Below, in pieces: positions 1-10,408 of a stretch of 44,374 nucleotides of DNA. Origin of the DNA: Podochytrium sp. JEL0797 (taxonomy: Eukaryota > Chytridiomycota > Chytridiomycetes > Chytridiales > Chytriomycetaceae); assembly GCA_027596195.1 (NCBI GenBank), contig JADGJG010000102.1, forward strand, positions 1-44,374, read 5' to 3'. The stretch's first letter is position 1, and every line of letters begins with the position of its first letter. The notes beneath the pieces were generated by a model. It saw only the letters and a list, made by a program, of their open reading frames with translations. It was not told the DNA's origin and made no database searches. Made by a program: the position numbers and the translations under genes.

Positions 1-248
1 TCTTCTACTCAACAAACACACAAGACGAAGAACGTCATCCAAGTATATGCAGACCGGGTTACAATTGTAACATCACAGGGGTACCTACTACTACACCATA
101 TGGGTCATTGGATAATGACACACACAGTCCTCGTATATTATATATTCTTATTGTTGAAGGAGAGAAGGGAGATTTACACAGAGACTTTCTATCAATAAAT
201 GAAAGCGTACACTACAATATACGAGACTGTTACTCTGAACGCTAACAG

Positions 249-908
249 GCTGAAGTTCCTGTTACAACAATCTGCAAGCGATTGGCCAAGCACCAAGTAA
301 TTCTTCCGTTCCGGCCGGCTTTGGTTCCACTCGAGGGCAGTGATGCCGACGAGGCGAGGGAGCTGTTTGCGATTCCCGGCGGCGTTGGCCTCAAAAAGAA
401 CTCTCGAGTCGAACAGCCCGAGAAATACTCGAGCCAGCTCGTGCGCGGCTCCACACTTTACGGAAAGAAACGCATCGAGTACGCTTTGCAGGGATTTGAC
501 GAAGAGTCAAGAACGGTCATCAAGATTGTTCGATTCGGAGAGAATCTATGCGGACATTCTGGGATTGTTCATGGCGGGCTCATCTCGGCCTTCTTTGACG
601 ATGCGTTTGGGACCAGCTTTTGGATCGAAAGCAAGGGTGAATACACGGGAGTCACGGCGAATCTCTCGGTCAATTATCGCAAGCCCATGCCAGCACCCAG
701 CAACGTGGCGTTTATTCTTTGGGTGGATCGGATTGAAGGGCGGAAAGTGTATTTGAAGGCAGAGGCTCGCAGCGTCGCGTCGACAGAGTGTGATTCCGAA
801 GCCGGCAAGCATTGGATTGAAAAGGACTCGATTCTCTATGCTGAGGCGACTGCTCTTTTTATCAAATTGAACAAGGAAGAGGAGAAGGCGAAACTTCAAA
901 ATAAATAA
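249..908 (+). CDS. Hotdog-fold thioesterase (4HBT/THEM4-like), 5' end unresolved
   Basis: The frame is open from a stop at 243-245 to the TAA at 906-908 and encodes a PaaI/THEM4-type hotdog thioesterase, a family that hydrolyses acyl-CoA thioesters. The diagnostic stretch is HSGIVHGGLISAFFDDAFG, carrying the HGG...D helix motif, followed by a TANLSVNYRKPMPAPS strand region typical of the family. There is no ATG upstream of the conserved core. The sequence CTAACAG ending at 248 looks like a branch site plus acceptor, so the start probably lies in an upstream exon. One possibility is ATG 100-102 with a GTATAT donor at 133, which joins in phase 0, but this is speculative. The stop lies only 7 bp before the start of the PP2C gene on the same strand. 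Cellular location is not clear. Confidence 0.75.
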   Translation, partial: AEVPVTTICKRLAKHQVILPFRPALVPLEGSDADEARELFAIPGGVGLKKNSRVEQPEKYSSQLVRGSTLYGKKRIEYALQGFDEESRTVIKIVRFGENLCGHSGIVHGGLISAFFDDAFGTSFWIESKGEYTGVTANLSVNYRKPMPAPSNVAFILWVDRIEGRKVYLKAEARSVASTECDSEAGKHWIEKDSILYAEATALFIKLNKEEEKAKLQNK

Positions 909-915
909 ATATTAG

Positions 916-2585
916 ATGCTTCGCGTTGTTGCTGAGCAACGCACCCTCGGCCACCTCCGCCCCCGCACCACCGCGCTCTTTGCCACCAGCACCAGCAGTG
1001 CACCTAAGAAGAGCCGCGGAAACACTCTTCTTCTCGTTTCTGGCGTGTCTCTGCTCGGCGTGTCAGCCTACCTCTTTGCCTCGCCTGGTTCGCAGGCAGC
1101 GCCCATGTCGTCCAAGGCCGCACTCGGCGGCTCTTTCCTGAGCAGCGCGCAGGCCGACGCTGTGCTGCGACGGCAGCAGGTGTCGCTGATGCCTTCGCCT
1201 TCGCAGGGGTCTGTTGTCGTGCGCTGCGACGTGGCGGCCGTGGCGTCCAACGACCCCAAAGAAGACTTCCGCGCGGAACACGCGACGCGCCACGGCCTTC
1301 TCCTCGCTGTCATGGACGGCCACGGCGGCACCGAATGCGCCGACATTGTCCAGAAGCACCTCGGCGCCTACGTCGAAAACGCCCTCGACGTGGCCCTGGG
1401 CGACCCCTCGAACAAACAACGCGGGTGGTTCTCGGCCCCAAAGCACCCCTCGAAGCTGCTTCTGCCCGAAATGGCCGATGTCGACGACGGTCCCAGTCCG
1501 AAAAAGAAGGAGGCAATCACGAATGCTTTGATCTCGGCGTTTACGCGTCTCGATGACGACATTGTGAATGGCAGCTTCGACGCGGAAATGTTGGTGCTTT
1601 TCATTGCTTGATTTGGTTGCTTCCGTTGATTTGACGCGTCTTTGACAGGCTGCCGGACGACCTGACTACGGCCAACATGATTCGCAGACATTTGCGCATT
1701 TCCCTCGCTGGATCCTGCACCCTCTTGGCCTACATTGACGGAAACGATCTTTATGTGGCATGCACAGGCGATTCACGCGCCGTGATTGGTCGCCGCAAGA
1801 TTGACGGCGTGTGGGAATCCCTCGACCTCAGCGTCGATCAGACTGTTCGCAACATCCAAGAGTACAACAGACTGTTGGAAGAGCATCCCGGAGAGCTCGA
1901 AACGGTGGTCGTCAAGGGTCGAGTGTTGGGTGGATTGATGCCCACGCGTGCGTTCGGAGACTCGCGCTACAAATGGCCAAAACACCTTTCCGAAGTCCTC
2001 CTCCCGAACGTCACGAACCGCAACCCGCCCAAAAACTACTTCACCCCGCCTTATGTGACTGCCAAACCCGTCGTGACCCACTACCGCATTACTCCTTCCC
2101 GCGACATGTTCATGGTTCTCGCCACCGATGGTCTCTACGACGAACTCTCGTCCCAAGAAGTTGTCACTGTCGTGTCTGGATTCATGCAACACCAAAAAAT
2201 CGCCGCTGCTCCGACGGTCGAATGGGGATCCGACCCGCTCGCCAACAAGGCGCTCGCTCTCACTCAAGACACGAACGCTGCCACGTGTTTGATTAGAAAC
2301 GCGTTGGGTGGCTCGAACGAGGAGAAGGTCAGCAAGCTCTTGTCGATTCCAGCGCCGTACTCGCGTCGGTTCCGCGACGACATGACGGTGAATGTGGTCT
2401 TCTTTGACCACGACAAGAACATTCCAAACAACGGGCTCGACAAGAGTCGTTTGCTTTCGGGGGCCACGGATGTGGTCGAAGGACTCCCAGCGGTGGATGT
2501 GAATTTGGCTGGCATCAAGCAGCACCGATTGAATGCTTGGGCGACATACTTTGCCAGAATGACCGGGAGTCAATCGAAGCTTTGA
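916..2585 (+). CDS. Mitochondrial PP2C-family protein phosphatase (Ptc5/PDH phosphatase-like)
   Basis: Join 916..1589,1649..2585; 536 aa. A PP2C metal-dependent Ser/Thr phosphatase. Visible motifs: AVMDGHGG (DGHGG at residues 134-138), CTGDSRAVIG, GGLMPTRAFGDSRYKWP, MVLATDGLYDELS and RDDMTVNVVFF, which together supply the metal-binding aspartates. The N-terminus is Arg/Ser/Thr-rich and lacks acidic residues, followed by a hydrophobic segment (about residues 37-55). This layout suggests mitochondrial import with an inner-membrane anchor, as in fungal Ptc5-type pyruvate dehydrogenase phosphatases; the substrate is inferred. The intron is 59 nt with donor GTTGGT, chosen because it alone keeps the frame into the CTG CCG GAC GAC exon. 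An AATAAA lies at 2609-2614, shortly after the stop. Confidence 0.9.
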
Positions 2586-2608
2586 AAAGATGTTCATTGT
2601 GATTTGTG

Positions 2609-2614
2609 AATAAA
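2609..2614 (+). promoter_or_regulatory. Polyadenylation signal AATAAA for the PP2C gene
   Basis: A canonical AATAAA sits 24 nt beyond the PP2C stop codon. On the opposite strand an AATAAA also lies near 2725-2730, downstream of the convergent small membrane-protein gene. The two 3' ends therefore share this 160-bp interval. Confidence 0.5.
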
Positions 2615-2749
2615 CAGACGTTTGGAATCTGTTTTGTTTGACTCGGCTTCGAATTCGAAATTCGAAACTATCGTAACTGAACGATTCGAATCAGAAGAGT
2701 GACGCATAAATAAAATACGGTTTATTTCGATGAGCAGACTCGCAACTGA

Positions 2750-3072
2750 TCAATTCCGTGAGGCAAGCCAGACCTGTTTTTCAATCCGAATCCCGTCAGC
2801 GTCCCTCAAGCGCCCCCAAAACAAACGTTCCTCACCTGATACATTGTGAACATGATCCAGCTGAAGATAATAATGAAGATGACCGCTTTCTGCACCGCGC
2901 ACAGATCAATCTTGTTCCGCCATCCATTTCGATCTCCAAATCGCCGTCGAAGGCTGTCGACCTGCGATCCATCTAGATGGCGCATGCTCGACTGGGAATA
3001 CACTGTTGAGGGTTTGAGCAGTGGGTTCTCACTTGGGAGATGGGCGGTCGTGAACTTGGGCACCGAAATCAT
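2750..3072 (-). CDS. Small single-pass membrane protein, unrecognised
   Basis: Complement of join(2750..2773,2836..3072); 86 aa, too short to be obvious without splicing. Exon 1 starts at ATG 3072-3070 and runs 79 codons to a textbook GTGAGG donor. The 62-nt intron ends AACAG, and exon 2 adds VWLASRN and a TGA. The protein has a charged N-terminal half with a SLRRRFGDRNGWRNK basic patch, then one strongly hydrophobic segment (about residues 60-77). It has no cleavable signal peptide, so a type II or tail-anchored topology is likely. I do not recognise the family. Support is the exact phase-0 junction, the intron size matching its neighbours, and an AATAAA beyond the stop. Confidence 0.6.
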
Positions 3073-3231
3073 TGCGATGGAGATTTCGTGGAGATTTGTT
3101 GGTGCTGCAGATTTTGAACTCGTCCATCAAGCGCCCAGGAGCAAAGCCTGACCCCGGGTCACTTCAGGTTCCAACAGCCCATAGATATACATAATTTATT
3201 TGATACGCCCACAGTCCATTTCAACTCAATT

Positions 3232-4358
3232 TCACATCAACAAAGCATCCGACTCGTCCGCCTTGCCACCCACTGCGAATTCGACATCATCACGGGTCAC
3301 AGAATCCCTATCGAGAAGAATGTGATTACTATCCAACATGTACACATGTTCGCTTCAAAAAAAACTCACCAATATTTGTACACCATCATCACACTCAACA
3401 ACGTGAAAATGCATCCAAAAAAGATTCCATCAACATAGTGATTCGCCATACCACACAAGGACGTGCTGAGTCCAAACTGCAAGCACAGTCCAACAATGAA
3501 AAACAAAAATGCGAAAAACAAGTCACAGAGGGGCCACCGGTCGTCGAGCGTGTTGACGACGAGGATGGTTTGGAGGACTCCGTACAGAAAGACGAATACG
3601 AGGGGGATAATCAGGTATACGATAAAGAGGAGAGTCGGGGAGGTCGAGGACATGCCAACAGCGTGAGAAAAGGTGAGGATGGAAATCAGGAACGTGACGA
3701 GGAAAATTCCAAAGGCAGAGCCGCGAAGGGTCTTGAAGCAAAAAAGAAAATAATACATTAGAATGATATGAATGCCGCAGATTGATCTCATACCCAAAGT
3801 GACGACCGCGACCCGTCTTCGAACCATTGGAAACCAACGATTCCATTGAACAACAGAGCCCAAAATCCAGCGACAATCAGACCAATATGTGTTGCGACAA
3901 AGTACTAACAGCCGCGCCGTTAGGGAAAAAATCACGAAGTCAAAACAAAACGCGGGCTCACTCGGTATGCGCCAGACGCCATTGGAATAATTCCTGAAAC
4001 GAGAAGAAACTCGTTTATAGTGACAGCGGCATACAAGTACAAGAACAGAGCAATCTCTTTGCTGCCTGTCGGTGGGGAAATCTCCCGTCAGCTCACAAAA
4101 AGTGCTTGGCGGTTCAAAAATACCGAGGCTGATTTTGGATTTGACATTGTACACCATGATTGCCGTCATGATTAGCGCAATGACCTCAATGAAGATAGTT
4201 GCAGGCTCGAATAGCAGGTTTCCCTCGGAGATTTGAATGTTGCGCGCATAGCAGCTTGGAGTTACGAGCGACGTTCCCACGAGCGGACAGAGAGGTAATG
4301 CGGCTTGCGAGCAGATGTAATCGAAGGAGCCGAACGAGAAGGATGGTTGAGGAGCCAT
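3232..4358 (-). CDS. CHS7: Chitin synthase export chaperone
   Basis: Complement of join(3232..3307,3370..3731,3794..3904,3962..4065,4124..4358); 295 aa. Chs7 is a multi-pass ER protein needed for chitin synthase to leave the ER, a fungus-specific function in cell-wall building. The spliced product begins MAPQPSFSFGSFDYICSQAA and keeps the family blocks PATIFIEVIALIMTAIMVYNV, NGIVGFQWFEDGS, LVVNTLDDRWPL, HYVDGIFFG and the end MVYKYWDSVTRDDVEFAV. About seven hydrophobic helices are visible. Introns are 58, 57, 62 and 62 nt. The last intron splits the TGG of YW, so reading straight through would lose the conserved C-terminus. An upstream in-frame ATG at 4445 exists, but the family starts at the second Met. 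Confidence 0.95.
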
Positions 4359-4650
4359 GACGGGGATGCTGGACGGGATTTGTTGGTGGGACGATTTTTT
4401 TCTGGGTCGTTTTCGAAAGCTTGGCTGTTCGAGATAGTGGGTCATTCATCCGACCCCTTTCTCTCCCTTTCATCTCATTTATTCTTCTAATCGTTCTACA
4501 ACCCCAATAATTCTTCCGTTTCTTCTTCTTCCGCAGCGTCACTCTTTTTTTTTCTTTGATTCCCAAAACCGAGCCACCGAAACTCGCCCTCTCGATCCCC
4601 GACAAACCAAGACAGACACCCACCACCAAACCAAGCCAGACAACGCAAAA

Positions 4651-5284
4651 ATGGGTCTCCTCCACAAGGAATACATTGATGACAGCGACGACTGGGTCCT
4701 GCTTCAGTCCGACGAGGACCACGAGGCCGGCGGCAAGAGTGCCCTTGCCGAGGCACGGTGCAAGCTCGTCGTGTGTGCAAGCTGCGACACGCATCTCTCG
4801 ACAACGAGCGATATCCTGTCCAAGGTGAGCCCCGGTGTGCGATCAAACTGGTGTTGTTTGGTGGCGCGGAGACACCTGACTCTTGTTCTTTGTATTCCTG
4901 GTGCACAGTCGTTTCAGGGCGCCCGCGGGAAGGCTTACCTGTTTAACAGAACGTGAGTGTTACTTGCTCTTGAGTGTGTGTGCATGACTCGGCGCGACAC
5001 TGCATCTCTTTGATTCTGACTCGTGGCTGGTGGCAGCATCAACGTCTGTGAAGGAAACCCCGAGACAAGAACCATGACCACTGGTCTGCACGTTGTTCGC
5101 GACATTTCGTGTAAATGCTGTCGATCTGTTGTTGGTTGGAAATATGTGAGTGTTGTTGTTGTTTGGCTCTTGCGTCGGTCGACTCACGCTTTCCTCCGTC
5201 AAACAGGATAAGGCGTTTGAGGAGTCGCAAAAGTACAAGGAAGGGCGCTTTATTATCGAAGTGGCTGCCTTCAAGAATGTGTGA
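4651..5284 (+). CDS. Yippee-like zinc-binding protein
   Basis: Join 4651..4824,4909..4952,5037..5145,5207..5284; 134 aa. The Yippee/Moh1 family folds around one zinc held by two CxxC pairs, here CASC (residues 42-45) and CKCC (98-101). Family blocks are present: GKAYLFNRT, a TTGLHVVRDISC loop, VGWKY and an ESQKYKEGRFIIE ending. The first ~35 residues are an acidic extension that varies in the family. Introns are 84, 84 and 61 nt, each with GTGAG donors and CAG acceptors. Length and domain match typical Yippee proteins (about 110-135 aa). The cellular role is poorly known in fungi; in yeast Moh1 is linked to stationary phase and GID-type complexes. Confidence 0.93.
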
Positions 5285-5420
5285 TCGTGCACGCTGCGTG
5301 TCGCGTTGTATTCCTGTTTTATCCCTCTCTTGTGAATGCCCCCTTTTTCTTTCCTTATTCCATTAGCTATCCCAATAAGTGCCATACAAAATACGCCGTG
5401 TTTTATATTCTTTGAATCTC

Positions 5421-6750
5421 TCACTCGGGCCCATCCACAAATGTCAAAATTCCGAGAACCCCCGCCAAAAATACACAACACAGCCCCCAAAACACTCGAT
5501 TCAGCATCTTCCTTTCCACCTCAGTATACCCATTCACGTCAACAGGTCCATCCTGACTCTCAGCGGCGTCCGAAATCGACATGGGCGATGGCGTTGAACT
5601 CATTCCCGTCAACAATCGCCTCCGATCGCTATGAATCGACGACACCGGACTCGTGGGCAGAATGAGCGTCCCTCTATGTGAGTTCACATCATCATCCTCA
5701 TCATGCACGAGTGGCGCCTGTTCAAGCCGAGGTGACTCCACAAGTCCCGCTTCAAGAATCGAGTCCTCATTCCGCATCGTTGCCAGCCGCAGAGCTCCCC
5801 GTGCAACAACTCCGATATATACAACAGTCCATATTAGGACGCATCCAGATGCCAGAACGCCGAGTGCTTTGAGTCGAGGGTCCAAGTTCATTCCGCCGGC
5901 TTCTTCGCCTTCTTTGGGACCGCCGCCGTCCGTGATTCCTGATAGGGAGCCAATATAGGATCCGATAATGGTATATGTTGTTGCCTGTCCCAGGAATCAT
6001 AAGTGTCGAGAAATCAAACATATCAAAAACTACTTACGCCGGGAATGTTGCCAAAAAACGTGGCCAGCTGAAGAAGGCCCACAGGAATTGAAGTCACGCT
6101 GAGCATATAGTTTGCGATTCCGAATGGAGCAACGGGGGAGAATCCTGTCCGACCAACAACAACAATCAGTTCCTGTCACCCAACGCAATCCAATTTCGAA
6201 AGCGCAATTTTATCACTCAACGAATTAGCACGACAATCTTGAATCCTTCGCGAGCAAGTGCTTGATCCAACGCCATCATCATTGGGCTCTGTTTCTTATA
6301 AGCTTCAACGTACGGTCGGAGAACTGTGCGACCAAGCACAATCGAAATCAGCAAGCCCAGCTAATGAAAATGATCAGACATTCGGTTCGACAAGCACGCA
6401 TGCGGATCCGAACCTGGGAGCCGATGAGAACCAGCAGAATTCCAAATGCGGCGGGTTTGAATATCACACCGGCGGCCAATGTGCACAGTGATGCAGGCAG
6501 CAGCAGGGCAACTGAGACCCCAAACAGAATGACGAAGAGAATAGAGCCAAATGATTTGTGAGCCTCAATGTAAGTCAGCATGGACATGAGTAGCGCTTTG
6601 ACGGCCTGTTTGCGAGTCGGTCAAATTGGCGACAGCCACGTAGGGAACCAATACCTCGATCGCGCCTGCTTTCCAGAGGCCGACCAGGAGCAGCAATGCA
6701 CCGACTCCAAAGATGGGCAGTAACTTGGTTTTTCGGAGGATGAGGCTCAT
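5421..6750 (-). CDS. TVP38/TMEM64 (SNARE-associated Golgi, DedA-like) membrane protein
   Basis: Complement of join(5421..5984,6038..6144,6222..6360,6414..6605,6655..6750); 365 aa. A DedA/VTT-domain protein. In this family such proteins sit in Golgi or endomembranes, and some relatives act as lipid scramblases. Seen: an N-terminal helix (LLPIFGVGALLLLVGLW), a helical hairpin region (SILFVILFGVSVALLLPASL), the motif GRTVLRPYVEAY, the re-entrant loop signature VVLIRFSPVAPFGIANYML, then FFGNIPG...YIGSLSG and two late helices. The C-terminal ~90 residues between the last two helices are acidic/Ser-rich and probably cytosolic. Introns are 49, 53, 77 and 53 nt. Start codon 6750 lies only 45 bp from the divergent dioxygenase start. 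Confidence 0.88.
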
Positions 6751-6795
6751 TTGAAATCTATTTTTGGATTTTATTTTTATTGCTCACCTTCGAAA
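6751..6795. promoter_or_regulatory. 45-bp divergent intergenic region (bidirectional promoter)
   Basis: Only 45 bp separate the start codons of the TVP38-like gene (minus) and the dioxygenase gene (plus). The stretch is T-rich with ATTTTATTTTTAT-like sequence. The core promoter elements of each gene must overlap this spacer or the other gene's first exon, unless one true start lies elsewhere. Confidence 0.45.
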
Positions 6796-8395
6796 ATGCG
6801 CCGCTTCTTCCGCCTCGCACCACCGCGCATCCTGGGCACCACGCGCGCCTTTTCGAGCATCGCGAAGCCACCTTTGAAGCCTTCGAGTGCCCTGTCCCTT
6901 TCTTTTGGCGGCGAAGCGTCGAACTTGTGCGTTTTTCGTGTGGCGCCTTCTTCAACTCATCCGCGATTTCTCAGCGACGCAATCTGGCTCAGAGACCACT
7001 GCAGGTGCCCCAAATGCTTCCTCAAAGATACAAAGCAGCGCCTGGTCGACACCTTCGAGGTAATGCCGCAAGTGTGTGTTGCTTACGCAGAAACCTGATC
7101 TTGAAACCCTTCACTATCAGATCCCTACCGACATCCAGATCTCGTCAACTACCATGATCGAAAACGGAAAATCTATTGAGGTTCAGTGTAAGTGCTTTGT
7201 CTTGCGGTGCGGGTGCTGTGTGATAACAACTTTCGCGAAATGCAGTCACGGGCGATAACCACAAATCTGTCTTTGATCTGGACTGGCTTCGCACAAACTC
7301 CTACAACCCGGGCGTCTCTCCTGAATCTGCCCACATCAAAAGGTGCGCGATTCTGCTGTCCCGAAAACTGAGAAAGCTGACTTTTGATTAGAACCCACGA
7401 GCTCTGGGGATCTGAGATTACAAAGCACCTTCCGTTCGTCGAGTATCACAAAGTGATGGCCGGAGACGAGGGACTGGCTCAATGGCTGAATTTGATTGTG
7501 AGTTTGGTTTTGGCGGTTTCGCCCCGATTCTTGAATTTCACCAGTGAGTCGCAGGACAAATACGGGATCGCGTTTGTCAAGGGAGTTCCGCCCACTCCTG
7601 AGGTATTATTCTTGACGCAAGATTTGATTTCACCTGGCTCATGCACTTTTCAGGCCACGGAAGGCCTTGGACGTCGAATCTCTTTCATCCGCGAAAGCCA
7701 CTACGGAACCTTCTGGGATTTTACGGCCAACAATGCACACGCAGACACTGCGTATACTGGCCTTGCGCTTCAAGTCCACACGGATACAACCTATTTCACT
7801 GACCCCGTTGGGTAAATCGCGTAGCGACGCTCGCATTCCACTTTGCTAATATTCCTCCAACAGGCTTCAATTGTTTCACATTACCGAATTTGACGGAGTC
7901 GGTGGAAAGTCTGTCTACGTTGATGGCTTCAACGCTGCAGCTGAGCTGAAACGAACGCACCCAAACTATTACAAACTGCTGACGGAAGCACGAATCCCAA
8001 CGCATTCCGCCGGAGATCCCACGGTTTTCATGGCCCCAAGTCCACGCGCTTTCCCGATTCTCAATATTGACCCTCTCACAAACGAATTGTATCAAGTTCG
8101 CTGGAATAATGACGACAGATCCGTGTTGAACGCGAAGACTCTAGGCAACGTTCAAGTCAAGGATTTATATGCCGCTTTGAAAGCGTGGGTTTCAATTCTG
8201 CGCGATCCGAAATTCGAGACTTGGATTCAATTAGAGCCGGGGATGGCGGTGGTTGTTGACAACTGGCGAGTGTTGCATGGAAGATCTGCGTTCACTGGAC
8301 ACCGCAGAGTATGTGGGTCGTACCATGGCTATGATGATTATCGCAGCAGAGTGCGCACGTTGTGCTATGGGCGCCTTGGAACTGCAGACATTTGA
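6796..8395 (+). CDS. Trimethyllysine/gamma-butyrobetaine dioxygenase-like enzyme
   Basis: Join 6796..7059,7121..7187,7246..7342,7392..7497,7555..7602,7654..7811,7864..8395; 423 aa. A Fe(II)/2-oxoglutarate dioxygenase of the carnitine-synthesis pair TMLD/BBOX. The N-terminus MRRFFRLAPP...TRAFSS looks like a mitochondrial transit peptide. Next is the N-terminal zinc domain (LRDHCRCPKCF), then DLDWLRTNSYN, the iron-binding HTD (His236, Asp238) and the distal His385 in DNWRVLHGRSAFTG. The ending RRVCGSYHGYDDYRSR resembles fungal trimethyllysine dioxygenases more than butyrobetaine hydroxylases, so hydroxylation of trimethyllysine is the better guess. Six introns of 49-61 nt. An earlier acceptor at 7090 is possible, but 7120 restores the family DTFEIPTDI junction. 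The stop is 25 bp from the convergent SUMO ligase stop. Confidence 0.92.
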
Positions 8396-8420
8396 TTTTT
8401 GTAGAGCAAAATAGATTCGT

Positions 8421-10285
8421 TTATTCACCATTCGGCTTGGGTCGCTTGTTTGTGATTTCTGGCGACTCATCCGAAAGCGGCTTCATCGATTTCGGCACCA
8501 TTCGCGCTCGATTCCTTTTGAACGTTTCCCGCACCGCCGAATTCTCCTCCGCTGAGAGCCCTTTGCACCGAAAACCTCCATCGCGCAGAATTGTGATATT
8601 CGTCACAGTGTCGGGTATTGATACGAGAATAATTCCTAGGTAAATGTCGAGAATCACGTTTTCGACTCGGAAATTCAAAAAGCACACGGGGCACACGTCG
8701 ATTCCGTTCTTAGATACACCCAGCCAGCTGTTCAAATCGAAGCACTAAAAATGAATTGAGTGAATATTCGAATACGTTCCGATCCGAACGCGTTATTTAC
8801 CCCGAAATGAGCGCAACCTTGCGTCCTGACAGGAATCAGTATCCGTTTCCCAGACAGCGGACACAGCAGCGACACGTCGAGGGATTCCTCCATCACAATA
8901 TCGCCGTCGGGATCCACAAACTTGCTGAGAATTGCGTTGACTGAAACGAACCGAACGAAATGGGAATCAGCACGACACCAGAAATGGTCGGGGGGCAACA
9001 CTCACGAAACTCGATCGAGAGATTATACGGGAATCGCCAAATTCCGTCCTTCACTTCCTGCTTGGCTCTGGCAGGCGACAGAAAGGCAACAAAATCCACC
9101 AAAAACGTATGACGTTCAATCAACGGCTGCCCATTCGACAGGATGGTCATCACGTTCAATCCCTCCACCAAATACGGATTCAAACTGGCCACAAAATCTT
9201 TCCCAGGAAAAACTTCCTTCGCCGTAGCAGGATCCGAGCTCTGGTCATCCACCATCATCCATTTCGACTTCCGGGGTATCCTAACGGGTTCCGCAGTTCC
9301 CGAAATGAACACAGACAGCAACTCTTCGGGCCACACAATCGTTCTCCTCGTGTTTTTCGTCGCGAAACATTGAAACCTCACTCCATACACCACATCATCA
9401 TCCATCACGCTCTGCGGTACAGCCCCCCGCTCCTTTACAGCGCGAACATACTCTGGCGGCACGTAAAACGTAATATCATGCTGAATCAACCCCTTGCGTA
9501 ACACGACGGGATCCACCAGATTCGAAATCCCCTTCACAATTCTTCCCGCAGGAAACGGATACGTGGGTAACGAGATGCGCGCCGTCACGTCGTTTTTGTA
9601 AATGAGTGCGCGGTTGTGTGGGATGCCCGACATGATTGCGACTTGTCGGTTTTCGCGCCACCGCACGATGGGACTCGCGAGGGTGATTTGGTGGGATTGT
9701 GATTTGGCTGTGACAAAGTTGAGGAGTTGCGTGACTCGAGGCATAAATCTGGCTCGGGCATAACTTGACATGTGGGGCAGATGTCGGGCCATGACTTCAA
9801 ACATGGCGAATAATGGGATGATTTCTTCTTCGGCGTATGGTAAATGGCAGAGGTGCTGGAGGGAGATGGCAAGAGTGGTCAGAGAAGGGGACTCGCCAGC
9901 GAAATGAAGCACGGAGACACACCGAGATCAAAGAATGCAGGGACACCTCAAACTCTCGGTCATATGCCCTCGGATTGTTCAAAAAGGTGTGGAGGAGCTT
10001 GCAGACACCCACGAAGTGACCTTTTGATTTTGAAGCCTCCTCCTTCAGAAAGGACAGTTTCTGTTTGTTGCCTTGAACGATGCCGCTGTTTTGCGAAGCC
10101 GGCGCACCCAATGGAGAAATTTCTCGACTTCCCAAGGGTGCTTGCTGCGGAGGGGCATTGGTTGATGTGGCTGGCGGTAAAGAGGTGGAAATTCGGTCCG
10201 GAGGTGCCGCGGACGACGCAAGGGATGATGTCTGCGGAGACAGAGGTAAGGCGCCGTTTGGTGGGTGTTGTTGCTGATGAGCCAT
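8421..10285 (-). CDS. PIAS/Siz-type SUMO E3 ligase (SP-RING)
   Basis: Complement of join(8421..8744,8801..8940,9006..9855,9947..10285); 550 aa. The MIZ/SP-RING zinc finger is clear: CPLSGKRILIP, then CAHFGCFD (C439-x-H441-x2-C444) and CPVC (C461, C464). It recruits the SUMO-loaded Ubc9 in this family. Residues about 200-380 look like a PINIT-type substrate-binding region (NPYLVEGLNVMTILSNG...). The N-terminal ~80 residues are Pro/Ser/Gln-rich, and there is no obvious SAP domain. The basic tail NKRPKPNGE may be a nuclear signal. Introns are 56, 65 and 91 nt. ATG 10285 is the first usable start, 123 bp after the upstream CCDC146 stop. Nuclear role inferred from the family. Confidence 0.85.
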
Positions 10286-10408
10286 TGATGCGAGCAGCCT
10301 TCGAGGTCCTGGGTCGCCGATGGCAATTTGATTTTCGAACCACTGGGCCCTAATTCTTGGAATACGTAATTCCCTGCACAGCAGTTCCCCCACAAATGCA
10401 ACATTTTA

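Noticed and set aside
1773..2597. 274-aa open frame antisense to PP2C
   Set aside because: Shadow of the well-supported phosphatase exon; the protein shows no recognisable features.
3438..3761. Charged plus-strand open frame within CHS7
   Set aside because: Antisense to the conserved last large exon of CHS7.
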